A stretch of DNA of 25,000 bases from Mesostigma viride (lineage: Eukaryota; Streptophyta; Mesostigmatophyceae; Mesostigmatales; Mesostigmataceae). The position numbers were made by a program, and so were the translations under genes. The notes under the pieces were generated by a model. That model was not told the origin of the DNA and searched no databases. It worked only from the letters and a program-made list of their open reading frames with translations. Numbering within the stretch: position 1 is the stretch's first letter; each line of letters starts with the position of its first letter. Location of the stretch: positions 2,093,096-2,118,095 of the forward strand of contig RPFO01000076.1 in assembly GCA_009746045.1 (NCBI GenBank), read 5' to 3'. Shown in pieces: positions 7,601 through 15,105 of the stretch.

Positions 7601-9242
7601 CCTGAATAATTATGATTGAGCGGGAATTACTAACAAGCTGGCAGTGGTTAGAACCAAAATGTTAGCACTCTAAACATTGCCTATAGGCGGTTTCCTCCAC
7701 CCTAGAGAGTCGGACAACCACTGCTTGTACCAGCTATAGCGCTCTTTAGTAGCACCCATGTGGCAACAGCTTCCCACCCAAAAGTTTGGATTCCCCTCGT
7801 GTCACCACCTCATTCCCACCCATCAACCGTGCAACCTCGCACCCCGCGCACGCATGGATGCTACAACAACATATTAGATAGGGTACTCAAGCACACACGC
7901 TAGGCTTTTGCGTACTATACTAGGACCTGTGGAGCTGCGGAAAGGGGACATCAACGAGATATACTCTAGGGCCACCTATACTAATATACTATAGGGCCAC
8001 CTATACTAATATAAAAAGGGCCACTTGTTGTTAAGTTCTATCAGACATCAGACACAAGTGCGCACGGGAGCAGGAAGGGGCATGTGCACACGCATGGGAC
8101 AGCCTCAGCCCAAGCGGCATCCCACAATGCCATGGGCAATGGCAGCTGCCCCCATACACCCTGGCCAGCACTGACGCCTTCCATACACCAAGATGCTACC
8201 AGTGCACACCACGGCACAGTCCAGGATGACGCTAGTAGACATGCGGTGGGAGGTAAAGCCTCACGAGTAGAGACCGAATGGTGGCCATGTGCAGTCTACC
8301 GTAATAATTTATTAGTTTTAGAGATGGGAACGCTGTATTCAGTTGATTGGGAACGCTGTATTCAGTTGATTGGGAACGCTGTATTCAGTTGACTGGGAAC
8401 GCTGTATTCAGTTGGTGACTTCATTCAGCTGATGTTGGCGAGGGGTGGTTTGCGGGATGGGGTTGAAGAGGGAGGGAGGAGGGGGGAAGGAGGGGAGGGG
8501 GGCACGGGGATCGTGCGCTGGGGAGAAGGAGAACTACAAGACCCAGTAGTAATAGCAGGGGCATGCCGCACACAGGCATTCGCTCGACCACTCATGGATT
8601 CAGGTGCCGCTGCCGCCATGCAGGAGCAGGGGAGCTACCCATAAACCGCGCCCAGCAAGGACAAAGGTTCTGGCCCGGCTGCCTTCCTGCCATGTGGAGG
8701 TCAGGCCTGGGCAAGACAATACGCCATTCCAGGACTATCGTTGCAACAACAACGTCTGCAGGGGGGTGAGATGCTTCCGCAGCCACTTGATGAATATAAG
8801 CATCTAGTAAATAAATGCCATCCCTCTGCCATCACGTCATACATTCCGCCACACGTACTTTGAGGTCGACCACCCGGCTGAGGAATCCCGGCTTGCCCAG
8901 TTTCAGCAGCCGGGGCCAGATTTCTCGGTGCTGCAGGGTGATAGGCGTTTTCTTGCCCTCGCGGTCCTGAATGACGGCAGGGACCCCCCGCATTTCCCGT
9001 ATGCGCTGGGACACCCGGGTGCCGCACTTGGTCCGAAGCTGCGCGACCAAGGTGTCCACTTCCGGCGGCGGGAGTGCCCAAGTCTTGGTTGCCATATAAC
9101 GGGCGGAGCCTTGACACGCCGACTGTCCAGCCATGCCCGTTTCGTCCGGCAGCCCTAGAGCATTCGGTGCGCTTTCCAAAAAAGCCTCGAACCTATAGCT
9201 ACGAAATGCGCCTTTAGGCAGGCAATTGCGAAGCCGGATCAT
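4207..9242 (-). CDS. Mitochondrial large-subunit ribosomal protein bL25, 4 exons
   Basis: Exons 9242-8859, 6638-6453, 5760-5628 and 4625-4207 join in frame into 373 residues. This is the bL25/CTC family, whose N-domain binds 5S rRNA in the large ribosomal subunit. Residues 1-60 are Arg-rich with few acids near the start (MIRLRNCLPKGAFRSYRF), like a mitochondrial presequence. Residues 63-200 are the L25 N-domain with SQRIREMRGVPAVI, ending in VSFLGF. Residues 200-297 are the CTC beta domain with PVKVNIPIKFV, PGIRKGGFLNIIKR and IPAAIVVDLSAMTIGERL. Residues 298-373 are an acidic patch and an Ala/Pro/Lys tail. An extra Pro-rich acidic insert (about 135-180) interrupts the N-domain hairpin. All introns are GT-AG. 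Chloroplast ribosomes are known to lack bL25, which supports a mitochondrial site. The start is the first ATG in the frame; no promoter was recognised. Confidence 0.85.
4628..4694. repeat. 48-bp offset duplication of the intron 3 acceptor
   Basis: GGTGGATGGGCAGCCAGGG occurs at 4628-4646, the real acceptor side on the minus strand, and exactly again at 4676-4694. In the copy the acceptor AG has become AC, so it should not be used. Confidence 0.8.
5331..5436. repeat. 22-bp tandem repeat, 5 copies
   Basis: Units start TCGTTTTCAACTGGCTGCC at 5331, 5353 and 5375, followed by two diverged units, TCTTATCCACTGGCTGCC and TCGTTTCCCCCTGGCTG. They are inside bL25 intron 3. Confidence 0.85.
5488..5570. 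repeat. Duplicated exon 3 donor segment within intron 3
   Basis: GGGCGACTCNCCCTTGCGTAT occurs as two 21-bp tandem units (5515-5535 and 5536-5556). CTCACCCTTGCGTAT followed by a CC-GGGCAC segment repeats the real exon 3 end at 5622-5646. On the minus strand the second unit carries a donor GTGAGT (5546-5541), a better donor than the real GTGAGG 81 nt upstream. A TCATTCAACGATG direct repeat lies at 5488-5514. Confidence 0.8.
5628..5760 (-). CDS. bL25 exon 3: start of the CTC beta domain
   Basis: It encodes residues 191-234 plus one base. VQTSPINEQPQNVSFLGF aligns with the end of the N-domain and PVKVNIPIKFVDADVCPGIR with the first strands of the CTC domain. The acceptor reads CCACGCCGCAG and the donor is GTGAGG at 5627-5622, phase 1. 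The split Gly is completed by exon 4 to give the family signature G-G-x-L-N. Confidence 0.88.
5761..6452 (-). other. bL25 intron 2
   Basis: This is a 692-bp GT-AG intron, AT-rich in its middle (5940-6240). Its donor end contains diverged tandem copies of the exon 2 end. No nested gene is seen. Confidence 0.7.
6241..6482. repeat. About 104-bp tandem repeat carrying the exon 2 end
   Basis: The exon 2 donor segment TACAATCTGCGGCAGCGCCC (from 6450) recurs diverged as TACAATCTGGGGCAGCGCGC (from 6348) and as TATAATCAGGGACAGTGCAT (from 6241). The last parts share GTCATCA. The spacer sequences are also similar. On the minus strand the middle copy retains a possible donor, GTATGT; in the outer copy it is lost. 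Confidence 0.75.
6453..6638 (-). CDS. bL25 exon 2: acidic insert
   Basis: It encodes residues 129-190: QIYDGS, five prolines, a Lys-rich then Asp/Glu/Gly-rich stretch, and PVMTIRALPQI. IYDG and VMTIRALPQ continue the L25 N-domain from exon 1 into exon 3; the middle is an insertion. The acceptor is a tandem CAGCAG, so the exon may start at 6638 or 6635 (with or without one Gln). The donor is GTAGGT at 6452-6447, and only this phase-0 donor keeps the frame into exon 3. Confidence 0.72.
6639..6855. repeat. Diverged duplication next to the exon 2 acceptor
   Basis: GCGAGCGG, AAGGCAT and GGTTAGACACCGCAAGAGCC (about 6660-6700) recur in the same order as GCGAGCGG, AAGGCAT and TGTTAGACACAGAAAGCC (about 6795-6850), an offset of roughly 140 bp. 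The second copy is diverged and contains small insertions. Confidence 0.5.
7961..8030. repeat. 25-bp tandem repeat, 2.6 copies
   Basis: ATACTCTAGGGCCACCTATA (unit 1, 7961-7985) and ATACTATAGGGCCACCTATA (unit 2, 7986-8010) are followed by a partial unit. Within bL25 intron 1. Confidence 0.85.
8326..8415. repeat. 23-bp tandem repeat, 4 copies
   Basis: Units beginning GGGAACGCTGTATTCAGTTG start at 8326, 8349, 8372 and 8395, nearly identical to each other. Within bL25 intron 1. Confidence 0.9.
8859..9242 (-). CDS. bL25 exon 1: presequence and start of the 5S-binding domain
   Basis: It encodes residues 1-128 and ends after VVDLK at donor GTACGT (8858-8853), phase 0. Residues 63-128 match the L25 N-domain: VAQLRTKCGTRVSQRIREM, GVPAVI, then PITLQHREIWPRLLKLG. 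The frame is open upstream of 9242 but has no earlier ATG. Confidence 0.85.
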
Positions 9243-9771
9243 GATGTCAGACAAACGGTTTGTACGCTGCAGGAAACTATGGACGGCGCCTAGAGTATAC
9301 CATGAATTCTAGAAGGCAAGAATACCCGCGTCATGGTAGGCTAGGAGGCGTGCTCATGAACACTCATAAACTTCTCATTACAAGGCAATCGCATCCGCCA
9401 GCGGCGCAATCTCTGTATGTGCTGTGCCCGATGTCGTTGTACTTGTCTAAATGCTCGCTGCAGCCAGTCGCCCCGCCTAGCGAAGAGACTGCAGCGGCTT
9501 TAAGTTTCTTATTAGCAGCCGCAGCATGCAAATGCCTGTTGGGTAAGCACTCAATACCTGACGCCTCGTTAACTTGCTCTGATGCTGCACCGTGCCATGC
9601 AATGAGACGTAAAATATCAAGCAGCAGCCATGTGCTACCATTGCTCCGGGGATGTGCTTTAGTGCTTTTGTGAGTTGTGGGCTTGTGGCAGCAGGCGAGC
9701 TGCGTGGCTGGAAGTTGTCAGTTGGCAGCATAAACATGGCAGTCAAGTCAGAAAATTTACACCGCCAGCAA
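9243..9771. other. Region upstream of bL25; no promoter recognised
   Basis: This is the 5' flank of bL25. No TATA box or known element stands out and no exon is recognised on either strand. Open frames on both strands have no family resemblance. Confidence 0.4.
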
Positions 9772-9775
9772 GGGG

Positions 9776-9846
9776 GGGTACCCCCCCAGCCCCACGTTTA
9801 AGCCTCCCAGGTTTCAGATCTTGAGACCCTGGATTTGAAATTTCAG
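9776..9846 (+). mobile_element. Truncated copy of the 3859-4149 MITE
   Basis: TACCCCCCCAGCCCCACGTTTAAG, then CCCAGGTTTCAGATCTTGAG, then ACCCTGGATTTG and ATTTCAG follow the left 75 bp of the intact MITE in order, with a few substitutions. The right half and right terminal repeat are missing. A 16-bp palindrome of seven G, TA, seven C (9772-9787) marks its left end. It lies about 530 bp upstream of the bL25 start. Confidence 0.8.
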
Positions 9847-9945
9847 CTTTTTTCCAGATAAATAGGTGTACTGTAAGGTAATCCACCCGGCTAAGGGCCA
9901 CACCCTCTAAGGGCCACCCCGGGACATCCCCCCCCCCCCCCCCAG

Positions 9946-10139
9946 CATTTTGCGCAATTTGGTTTGAAATGACCAGAATATTGCACAACAGGCGGAAAAA
10001 ATGGTTTCGACTTAGGACTTTTGCACAATTACGTGTGGTGACTGACAAGTTTAATGATGCCTGGCTAGACAGGATCATAGACGGTGATGATGGTCGTGAT
10101 GAGATGATTTTGTGCGGGGACTATATTGAAGTGTCGTGA
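9946..10139 (+). CDS. Unidentified 3'-terminal exon
   Basis: A 16-C tract (9928-9943) followed by AG could be an acceptor. The frame then reads FCAIWFEMTRILHNRRKKWF, then RLRTFAQLRVVTDKFNDAWL, then DRIIDGDDGRDEMILCG and DYIEVS before TGA at 10137-10139. TGTAA occurs 20 nt after the stop (10159-10163) and again near 10249, as expected for a chlorophyte 3' UTR. The residue mix is protein-like (Trp, Cys, His present, balanced charge), but I recognise no family. Upstream exons were not found. The C-terminal part recurs in the 12133 copy. Confidence 0.4.
9987..10023. repeat. 37-bp direct repeat X, copy 1
   Basis: It begins AACAGGCGGAAAAAATGG and ends GACTTAGGACTTTTG. It is identical to 10641-10677, an offset of 654 bp, so the repeat R at 10022-10641 is framed by two copies of X. 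Confidence 0.9.
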
Positions 10140-10641
10140 AGTTATGGTGATGATGGCTGTAACATGGGGATGATATAAGTGACCTAAAATATTTTTAATG
10201 CAATACTTGTTTGCCTTGGATCATGACCCACACAATCATATCATAACTGTAACCTTATATGAATCTGGCATGGCAACATGAAATAAGCACATGTGCATTA
10301 CACACAGCATAATGAATACACGCAAGTCCCCACTTTTTTTTTTTTGGAAATGCTACAAGTTTACATTTTCAGCTCTTGCATTACCCATGGTATCTTTTTT
10401 TTTTTTGCAGGGCTGCGTTAGGAAAATAGCACAGGACGTAAGTGTTTCAGCCGTGCAGTAACCCTTGATAGCAGCGCTTTTTTTTTGCAGGGCTGACTCA
10501 GGCAAAAAACACAAGTCCTAAGTCAAAAGCAGATTTGCGTCATAAAGGAGGTTTGGCTTTGGACTTAGGTTTTTTCATTACTTAGGTAAGTTTGAAAAAA
10601 AAAAGTCTGAAAGTCCGGGCAAAGGTGAATACAACAAAAAA
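10022..10641. repeat. Long direct repeat R, copy 1
   Basis: It is about 99% identical to 12133-12736 and begins TGCACAATTACGTG. It holds the end of a coding exon, its stop, TGTAA motifs, two T-runs each followed by TTGCAGGGCTG, and ends at an A-run. It has 17 bp that copy 2 lacks; that deletion lies between two ACTTAGGT words. Confidence 0.92.
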
Positions 10642-10685
10642 ACAGGCGGAAAAAATGGTTTCGACTTAGGACTTTTGTTTTTTGC
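10502..10685. mobile_element. 184-bp MITE-like inverted repeat
   Basis: GCAAAAAACACAAGTCCTAAGTC (10502-10524, given here as GCAAAAAACACAAG plus TCCTAAGTC) pairs with GACTTAGGACTTTTG plus TTTTTTGC region 10663-10685, 22 of 23 bases. No coding sequence lies between. The right arm includes the end of repeat X. No clear target duplication is visible, so this may be a chance arrangement of GACTTAGGACTT words in opposite orientations. Confidence 0.45.
10641..10677. repeat. 37-bp direct repeat X, copy 2
   Basis: Exact copy of 9987-10023. After it the sequence does not continue into R as in copy 1 but into TTTTTTGCAAAACTTAGCCC, the start of a 1.46-kb unique segment. Confidence 0.9.
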
Positions 10686-12132
10686 AAAACTTAGCCCTAA
10701 CCGGGAGAAGACAAGTGTACAACACGGAAACTCGTCTGTGGCGGGACGTGCTACTGATATAAGTCGTACACAGCGTACGACATCAGCGATGAAACGCCAA
10801 ATCATAGGGAAAGGCTATGAACAGGAAGTAATGAACACTCAGGATTGGACGAAAAAATGAAACGCCAAGTCATGGACAGAACCGGTAGAGGGAAAAAGAT
10901 TCGCATGAAAGGCAATCAGATTCGAAACGGACGATTGGAGGAAAAAATTATCATGGAATCGAAATGGAGACGCACGATTGGATACAAAAACGGAACAAAA
11001 CATTCGGAAAGGACATTCTGGAAAGGACATGACAGCGCATACTACTGGACAGCGTCCCACGAAAAAACGAAACGTGGAGGGAAGAAGAATATCCGATATT
11101 CAGAGGCATTTGATTCCAAATGGACACGCACGATTGGAAGGAAGAATAAAATTAGGAAAGCACCTGCCAGCGCATATACAACAGGACATGGTCAAGCTGG
11201 AGAAGCCAGGCGCCAAGCCCGGCATGAGCTTGAAGACGACGACGTCGCCGACGACGAGCTTAACCCACACGGCACAGAAACTTCATTTTAAGCGATGAAT
11301 CGAGCGGCGATACCGAAAATGTGGTGGAGAGAGAGGAGAGTGATAAAGGAGAGGATTCAGAGGAAGGGGAGTGTCAAAATGAAGAAAAAGCAGAAACTGA
11401 GGTGACCCCGCAGTACAACCTGCACCCGGCTTATTTATGCCGAGCAGAGGGAGCACGACAGGGCACAACCTGTACCTACTAATGGATACCCGTGCGACTG
11501 CTGCAATCGGATATTCACAACACCAGGGCGACGCAGACAGCACCTACGCAGCGAAGCCAGAAAAAAAGTTTCTTGGTGGTTCGTGTGGACGCTATTCTTG
11601 CATTTTGACCTTTTGCTTAATGCGTTATATCCATGCTAATTACAATTCGGCTTTCTGCTATCTGTTATGCTGGGATTTTGCAGGAAGGCGAGTGAGAAAG
11701 CAGAGAGGAAGGAAGCGCAGAAGAAGGCAGCACAAGGCGATGCCCAGCAAGCCAAGCAGCCGTCTGCCCCTGCCGAGGAGGCCCCCGGCGGAAGCGAGGA
11801 GGAGTATATTCCCGTGATGGGCGACAAGGCCAGCACGGAGACGTTGCCGAAATGGGCATCCTACCACATCACCGTGACAGCTACAAGCAGGGATCTGAGC
11901 GAGGAGGAGCGACGTGTGCTCGTCTCTGATGCTCACCGGCAGCCGCCATATTTGCTCCGCGTACTTCGACCTCGGGGAGGAGGAGGCTGGCCTGCAGCCT
12001 GTCACTAAAAAATTGAAAAAAGAACCTGCCAAAATTGAGTCACCTGTTGTTAGACGCGTAACCATTATTGTACCAACAAGTGGTGGACTTTGAGAATGAG
12101 ATGGAAGTAGAAATTGCCCATGGATAGAAAAC
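10678..12132 (+). pseudogene. Decayed coding segment between the R copies
   Basis: Several plus-strand open stretches look like broken exons. 10845-11290 is a Lys/Arg-rich stretch built of diverged repeats around ACGATTGGA. 11285-11480 reads, in another frame, an acidic run (DESSGDTENVVE, GEDSEEGECQNEEKAETE). About 11487-11545 reads YPCDCCNRIFTTPGRRRQHL, resembling half of a C2H2 zinc finger but lacking the last histidine. After 11684 comes a separate charged exon-like frame. Frame changes and stops lie between them. It could be a remnant of a DNA transposon or of a host gene; I cannot identify it. Confidence 0.3.
11684..12008 (+). CDS. Possible exon of an unidentified protein
   Basis: A pyrimidine-rich run ending in GGGATTTTGCAG (to 11683) precedes an open frame rich in Lys/Glu/Ala (KASEKAERKEAQKKAA), then GGSEEEYIPVMGDKAS and LSEEERRVLVSDAHRQ. 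In a second frame near 11930-12050 the sequence reads SRHICSAYFDLGEEEAGL and KKLKKEPAKIE, faintly like the end of a THAP zinc finger, with Tyr where THAP has His. Which frame is real is not decided. Confidence 0.25.
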
Positions 12133-12736
12133 TGCACAATTACGTGTGGTGACTGACAAGTTTAATGATGCCTGGCTAGACAGGATCATAGACGGTGATG
12201 ATGGTCGTGATGAGATGATTTTGTGCGGGGACTATATTGAAGTGTCGTGAAGTTATGGTGATGATGGCTGTAACATGGGGATGATATAAGTGACCTAAAA
12301 TATTTTTAATGCAATACTTGTTTGCCTTGGATCATGACCCACACAATCATATCATAACTGTAACCTTATATGAATCTGGCATGGCAACATGAAATAAGCA
12401 CATGTGCATTACACACAGCATAATGAATACACGCAAGTCCCCACTTTTTTTTTTTTTGGAAATGCTACATGTTTACATTTTCAGCTCTTGCATTACCCAT
12501 GGTATCTTTTTTTTTTTTGCAGGGCTGCGTTAGGAAAATAGCACAGGACGTAAGTGTTTCAGCCATGCAGTAACCCTTGATAGCAGCGCCTTTTTTTTTG
12601 CAGGGCTGACTCAGGCAAAAAACACAAGTCCTAAGCCAAAAGCAGATTTGCGTCATAAAGGAGGTTTGGCTTTGGACTTAGGTAAGTTTGAAAAAAAAAG
12701 TCTGAAAGTCCGGGCAAAGGTGAATACAACAAAAAA
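12133..12736. repeat. Long direct repeat R, copy 2
   Basis: Same content as copy 1 at an initial offset of 2111 bp, with about five substitutions, small T/A-run length changes and a 17-bp deletion. Its coding part (RVVTDKFNDAWLDRIIDG...CGDYIEVS) is cut off from X and preceded by an in-frame TAG at 12125-12127. Confidence 0.92.
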
Positions 12737-12810
12737 TCCACATGCACAACTGGTGGCCTAGTAAGGCTCCGTTTTATCAGGCGGAGCCAATTTCCGGAAG
12801 AACCGTTAGG

Positions 12811-12828
12811 TTCGCCAGAATTGGCGAA
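12811..12828. repeat. Short palindrome TTCGCCA-N4-TGGCGAA
   Basis: Two 7-bp arms are perfectly complementary. A second 7-bp hairpin, GGCTCCG/CGGAGCC, lies just upstream near 12765-12788. Neither has a known role. Confidence 0.5.
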
Positions 12829-12889
12829 GCTTATAAGGCCGTACACGTGAGAAAACATACTGTAGGAATTAGGGCTGGCACATCCGCCG

Positions 12890-13085
12890 CATACCGAACA
12901 CGGACATGTTCGGGCGAATACCGAACATGTGCGGTGTTCGGGTCGGCAAAAATGTTCGGCCGAACATGTGAGTGTTCGGGTTCGGGTCATCTGGAAACTT
13001 ACAGAACATGTTCGTGTCCGTATTCGGGTCACCCTGGGAACCGGGCGAACATGTTCGCCTCTGACCCGGTACCGAACATTTTCTG
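12890..13085. repeat. Cluster of GAACATGTTC palindromes
   Basis: About ten GTTCGG/CCGAAC words lie in 200 bp. Perfect palindromes include ATGTTCGGCCGAACAT (12952-12967), GAACATGTTC (13004-13013) and GGCGAACATGTTCGCC (13044-13059). Spacers vary in length, so it is a diverged minisatellite rather than a simple array. Confidence 0.75.
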
Positions 13086-13248
13086 GCGGAATCCCTGTAG
13101 TACCATCCAGTGATCCGACTAGGCAACGCTTCTCTGATGAAAAAGCGGCCTAGATTAGTCCGCCGACACGCTGGCAAGAGGGGATTTCTTGTTCCGGCGC
13201 CCAATGGCCTCCAGGACAGGCGCGCCGCGCCAGACTCGCCCGCCTTTG

Positions 13249-13313
13249 GGCTTTGGGCGTCTTGGAATTTGGCTTTGGGCGTCTTGGAAGTTGGCTTTGG
13301 GCGTTTGCTCTTT
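13249..13313. repeat. 22-bp tandem repeat, 3 copies
   Basis: GGCTTTGGGCGTCTTGGAAT starts at 13249 and nearly the same at 13271; a diverged third unit starts at 13293. Confidence 0.85.
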
Positions 13314-13918
13314 TGGCAGATTTCTACACTACACTGGTACTACGTAAAAAAGCACAGACTGGTGCGGCGTAACATTTTTAAACTTGGTAAAATTACCGCC
13401 GCACAGCCAGCCAGAACTGGACAAGGTGATGGCCGCAAGTAGTCGTTGCTGGGCCATCGTATTTGTAGCATGGGGCGTTTCACCGAGTCTACGGTTAGCA
13501 TGATGGGGAGGATTCCTAACCTTCATTATGTGGGTTAAGTAGGGGTGCTCATAGTGGCCGGTTTCCCTCGCTTCCTTGTAAACCAGGCTCTGCGTCAAGA
13601 TCACAGACGACCGGGTAAGTAGTTGTTCCAGTCTGTTCTAGTTTGTATGACGCCTGCTATTAGGCGTTCTTGTTATTGTCGTTCATCATCGCCGTGACCG
13701 TCGTGGCCAGCAGCGTGCTTTTTTTACATACCGGATGGTGTCGACTTGTTTATTGATAGCGCATTGGTGAATATCGCTGCATGGAGGAATATCGGCTACA
13801 ACCCGCGGGAAAGTGCTGGCTCCAATGTTCTTTTTGTATGCAGGATGACGGCACTGCCAAGCCGGAGACGAATATGACGCTCGTTATAATGCCAGTCATT
13901 CAGACCGACTGCGCGACT
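13314..13918. other. No confirmed gene; possible small exons
   Basis: A 30-nt segment 13582-13611 lies between a CCAG acceptor and a strong donor, CGG followed by GTAAGTAG. A stretch after TTTTTGTATGCAG at about 13842 reads [20 protein letters not shown] on the plus strand and runs into the 21-bp array. I could not tie either to a protein family. Confidence 0.25.
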
Positions 13919-14556
13919 GGTTGTGGGATACACGTTCCTGGTTGTGGGATGTGTTCCTGGTTGTGGGATACTTGTTCCTGGTTGTGGGATGCACGTTCCT
14001 GGTTGTAGGATACTTGTTCCTGGTTGTGGGATACACGTTCCTGGTTGTAGGATACTTGTTCCTGGTTGTGGGATAGCAGTTCTTGGTTGTGGGATGTGTT
14101 CCTGGTTGTGGGATACTTGTTCCTGGTTGTGGGATACTTGTTCCTGGTTGTGGGATACACGTTCCTGGTTGTGGGATAGCAGTTCCTGGTTGTGGGATAC
14201 TTGTTCCTGGTGGTGGGAAACACGTTCCTGGTTGTGGGAAACACGTTCCTGGTTGTGGGATACTTGTTCCTGGTTGTGGGAAACACGTTCCTGGTTGTGG
14301 GATACTTGTTCCTGGTTGTGGGAAACACGTTCCTGGTTGTGGGATGTGTTCCTTGTTGTGGGATACTTGTTCCTGGTTGTGGGAAACACGTTCCTGGTTG
14401 TGGGATACTTGTTCCTGGTTGTGGGATACTTGTTCCTGGTTGTGGGAAACACGTTCCTGGTTGTGGGAAACACGTTCCTGGTTGTGGGAAACACGTTCCT
14501 GGTTGTGGGAAACACGTTCCTGGTTGTGGGATACTTGTTCCTGGTTGGGTGGTTTT
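13919..14556. repeat. 21-bp minisatellite, about 30 copies
   Basis: The unit is TTCCTGGTTGTGGGATACTTG or the variant ending GGGAAACACG, with a few 18-bp units (GGGATGTG). The 21-bp unit has no stop codon in most frames, so several frames on both strands stay open for 400-750 bp (YLFLVVG heptads on one strand, NQEQVSH on the other). That openness is not evidence of a protein. Confidence 0.95.
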
Positions 14557-15105
14557 ACCGGATTAGGATACATTTTTTTGTCTAGGATACATTTGATGCA
14601 CTGTGCAGTTTTCAGATGTGTTTGTGGGGGTTGATTGCGCCTAGCATGCATTTTATTGAAGCAATGAGTTTCCCAAGATATACATTATATAAACTAAGAC
14701 AATTGACCCATTAACGCAATGAGACAACATCAATGAGACAACATATGCCAATTGAAGGCTGCCCGCAACTTTATTCCAAGCTCATTATTATATGATTCCA
14801 AGACCATAACTCTTCCAAGACCGTACATCTTCAAGATATAGCACTACAGACACCCACGCGGCTTCCGCGGTCATCACGCTCCTCCTCCAAGACAACTCAA
14901 CCTTACAGGACGTTGGGCCATCATACGTCCGGAATAATTGTGTCACTTATTACATAACCAAACTTTTTGAGGGATCGCCATGGTTGCATGGTTTCAACAC
15001 ATGCACCCTGCACTCATGTGCATCAAAGGTGTTGCGTAGTGCCAACTCAGTGTCAAAGAACTGATTCAATAATATTTCCCGTATGGCCATGAAGGCCCAC
15101 ATGAG
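14557..15105. other. No recognisable gene
   Basis: No exon or RNA gene is recognised. Short direct repeats (CAATGAGACAACAT twice near 14720-14742; CCAAGA several times at 14795-14830) are present. Confidence 0.45.

Larger units (their letters stand above)
6639..8858 (-). other. bL25 intron 1
   Basis: This 2220-bp GT-AG intron (donor GTACGT, acceptor GGACAG or GGACAGCAG) has no nested gene I can support. It contains a duplication next to its acceptor and two short tandem arrays, listed separately. The stretch 8440-8520 is purine-rich (GGGAGGGAGGAGGGGGG). Confidence 0.65.

Noticed and set aside
10310-10500. T-runs followed by GCAGGGCTG as splice acceptors
   Set aside because: They look like acceptors (TTTTTTTTGCAG), but no open downstream exon follows before stops and they lie after the stop and TGTAA of the upstream exon.
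10022-12736. LTR retrotransposon with R copies as LTRs
   Set aside because: The copies flank only 1.5 kb without gag/pol, do not end in CA, show no matching target duplication and contain a coding exon end. X-R-X fits duplication better.
13044-13059. LexA/DinR-type operator (CGAACATGTTCG)
   Set aside because: The string resembles a Gram-positive SOS box, but the window is eukaryotic and the motif is part of a repeat cluster.
13781-14651. Repeat proteins of 120-250 residues ([14 protein letters not shown] heptads)
   Set aside because: They are read-throughs of the 21-bp minisatellite on both strands; openness follows from the unit, not from selection.
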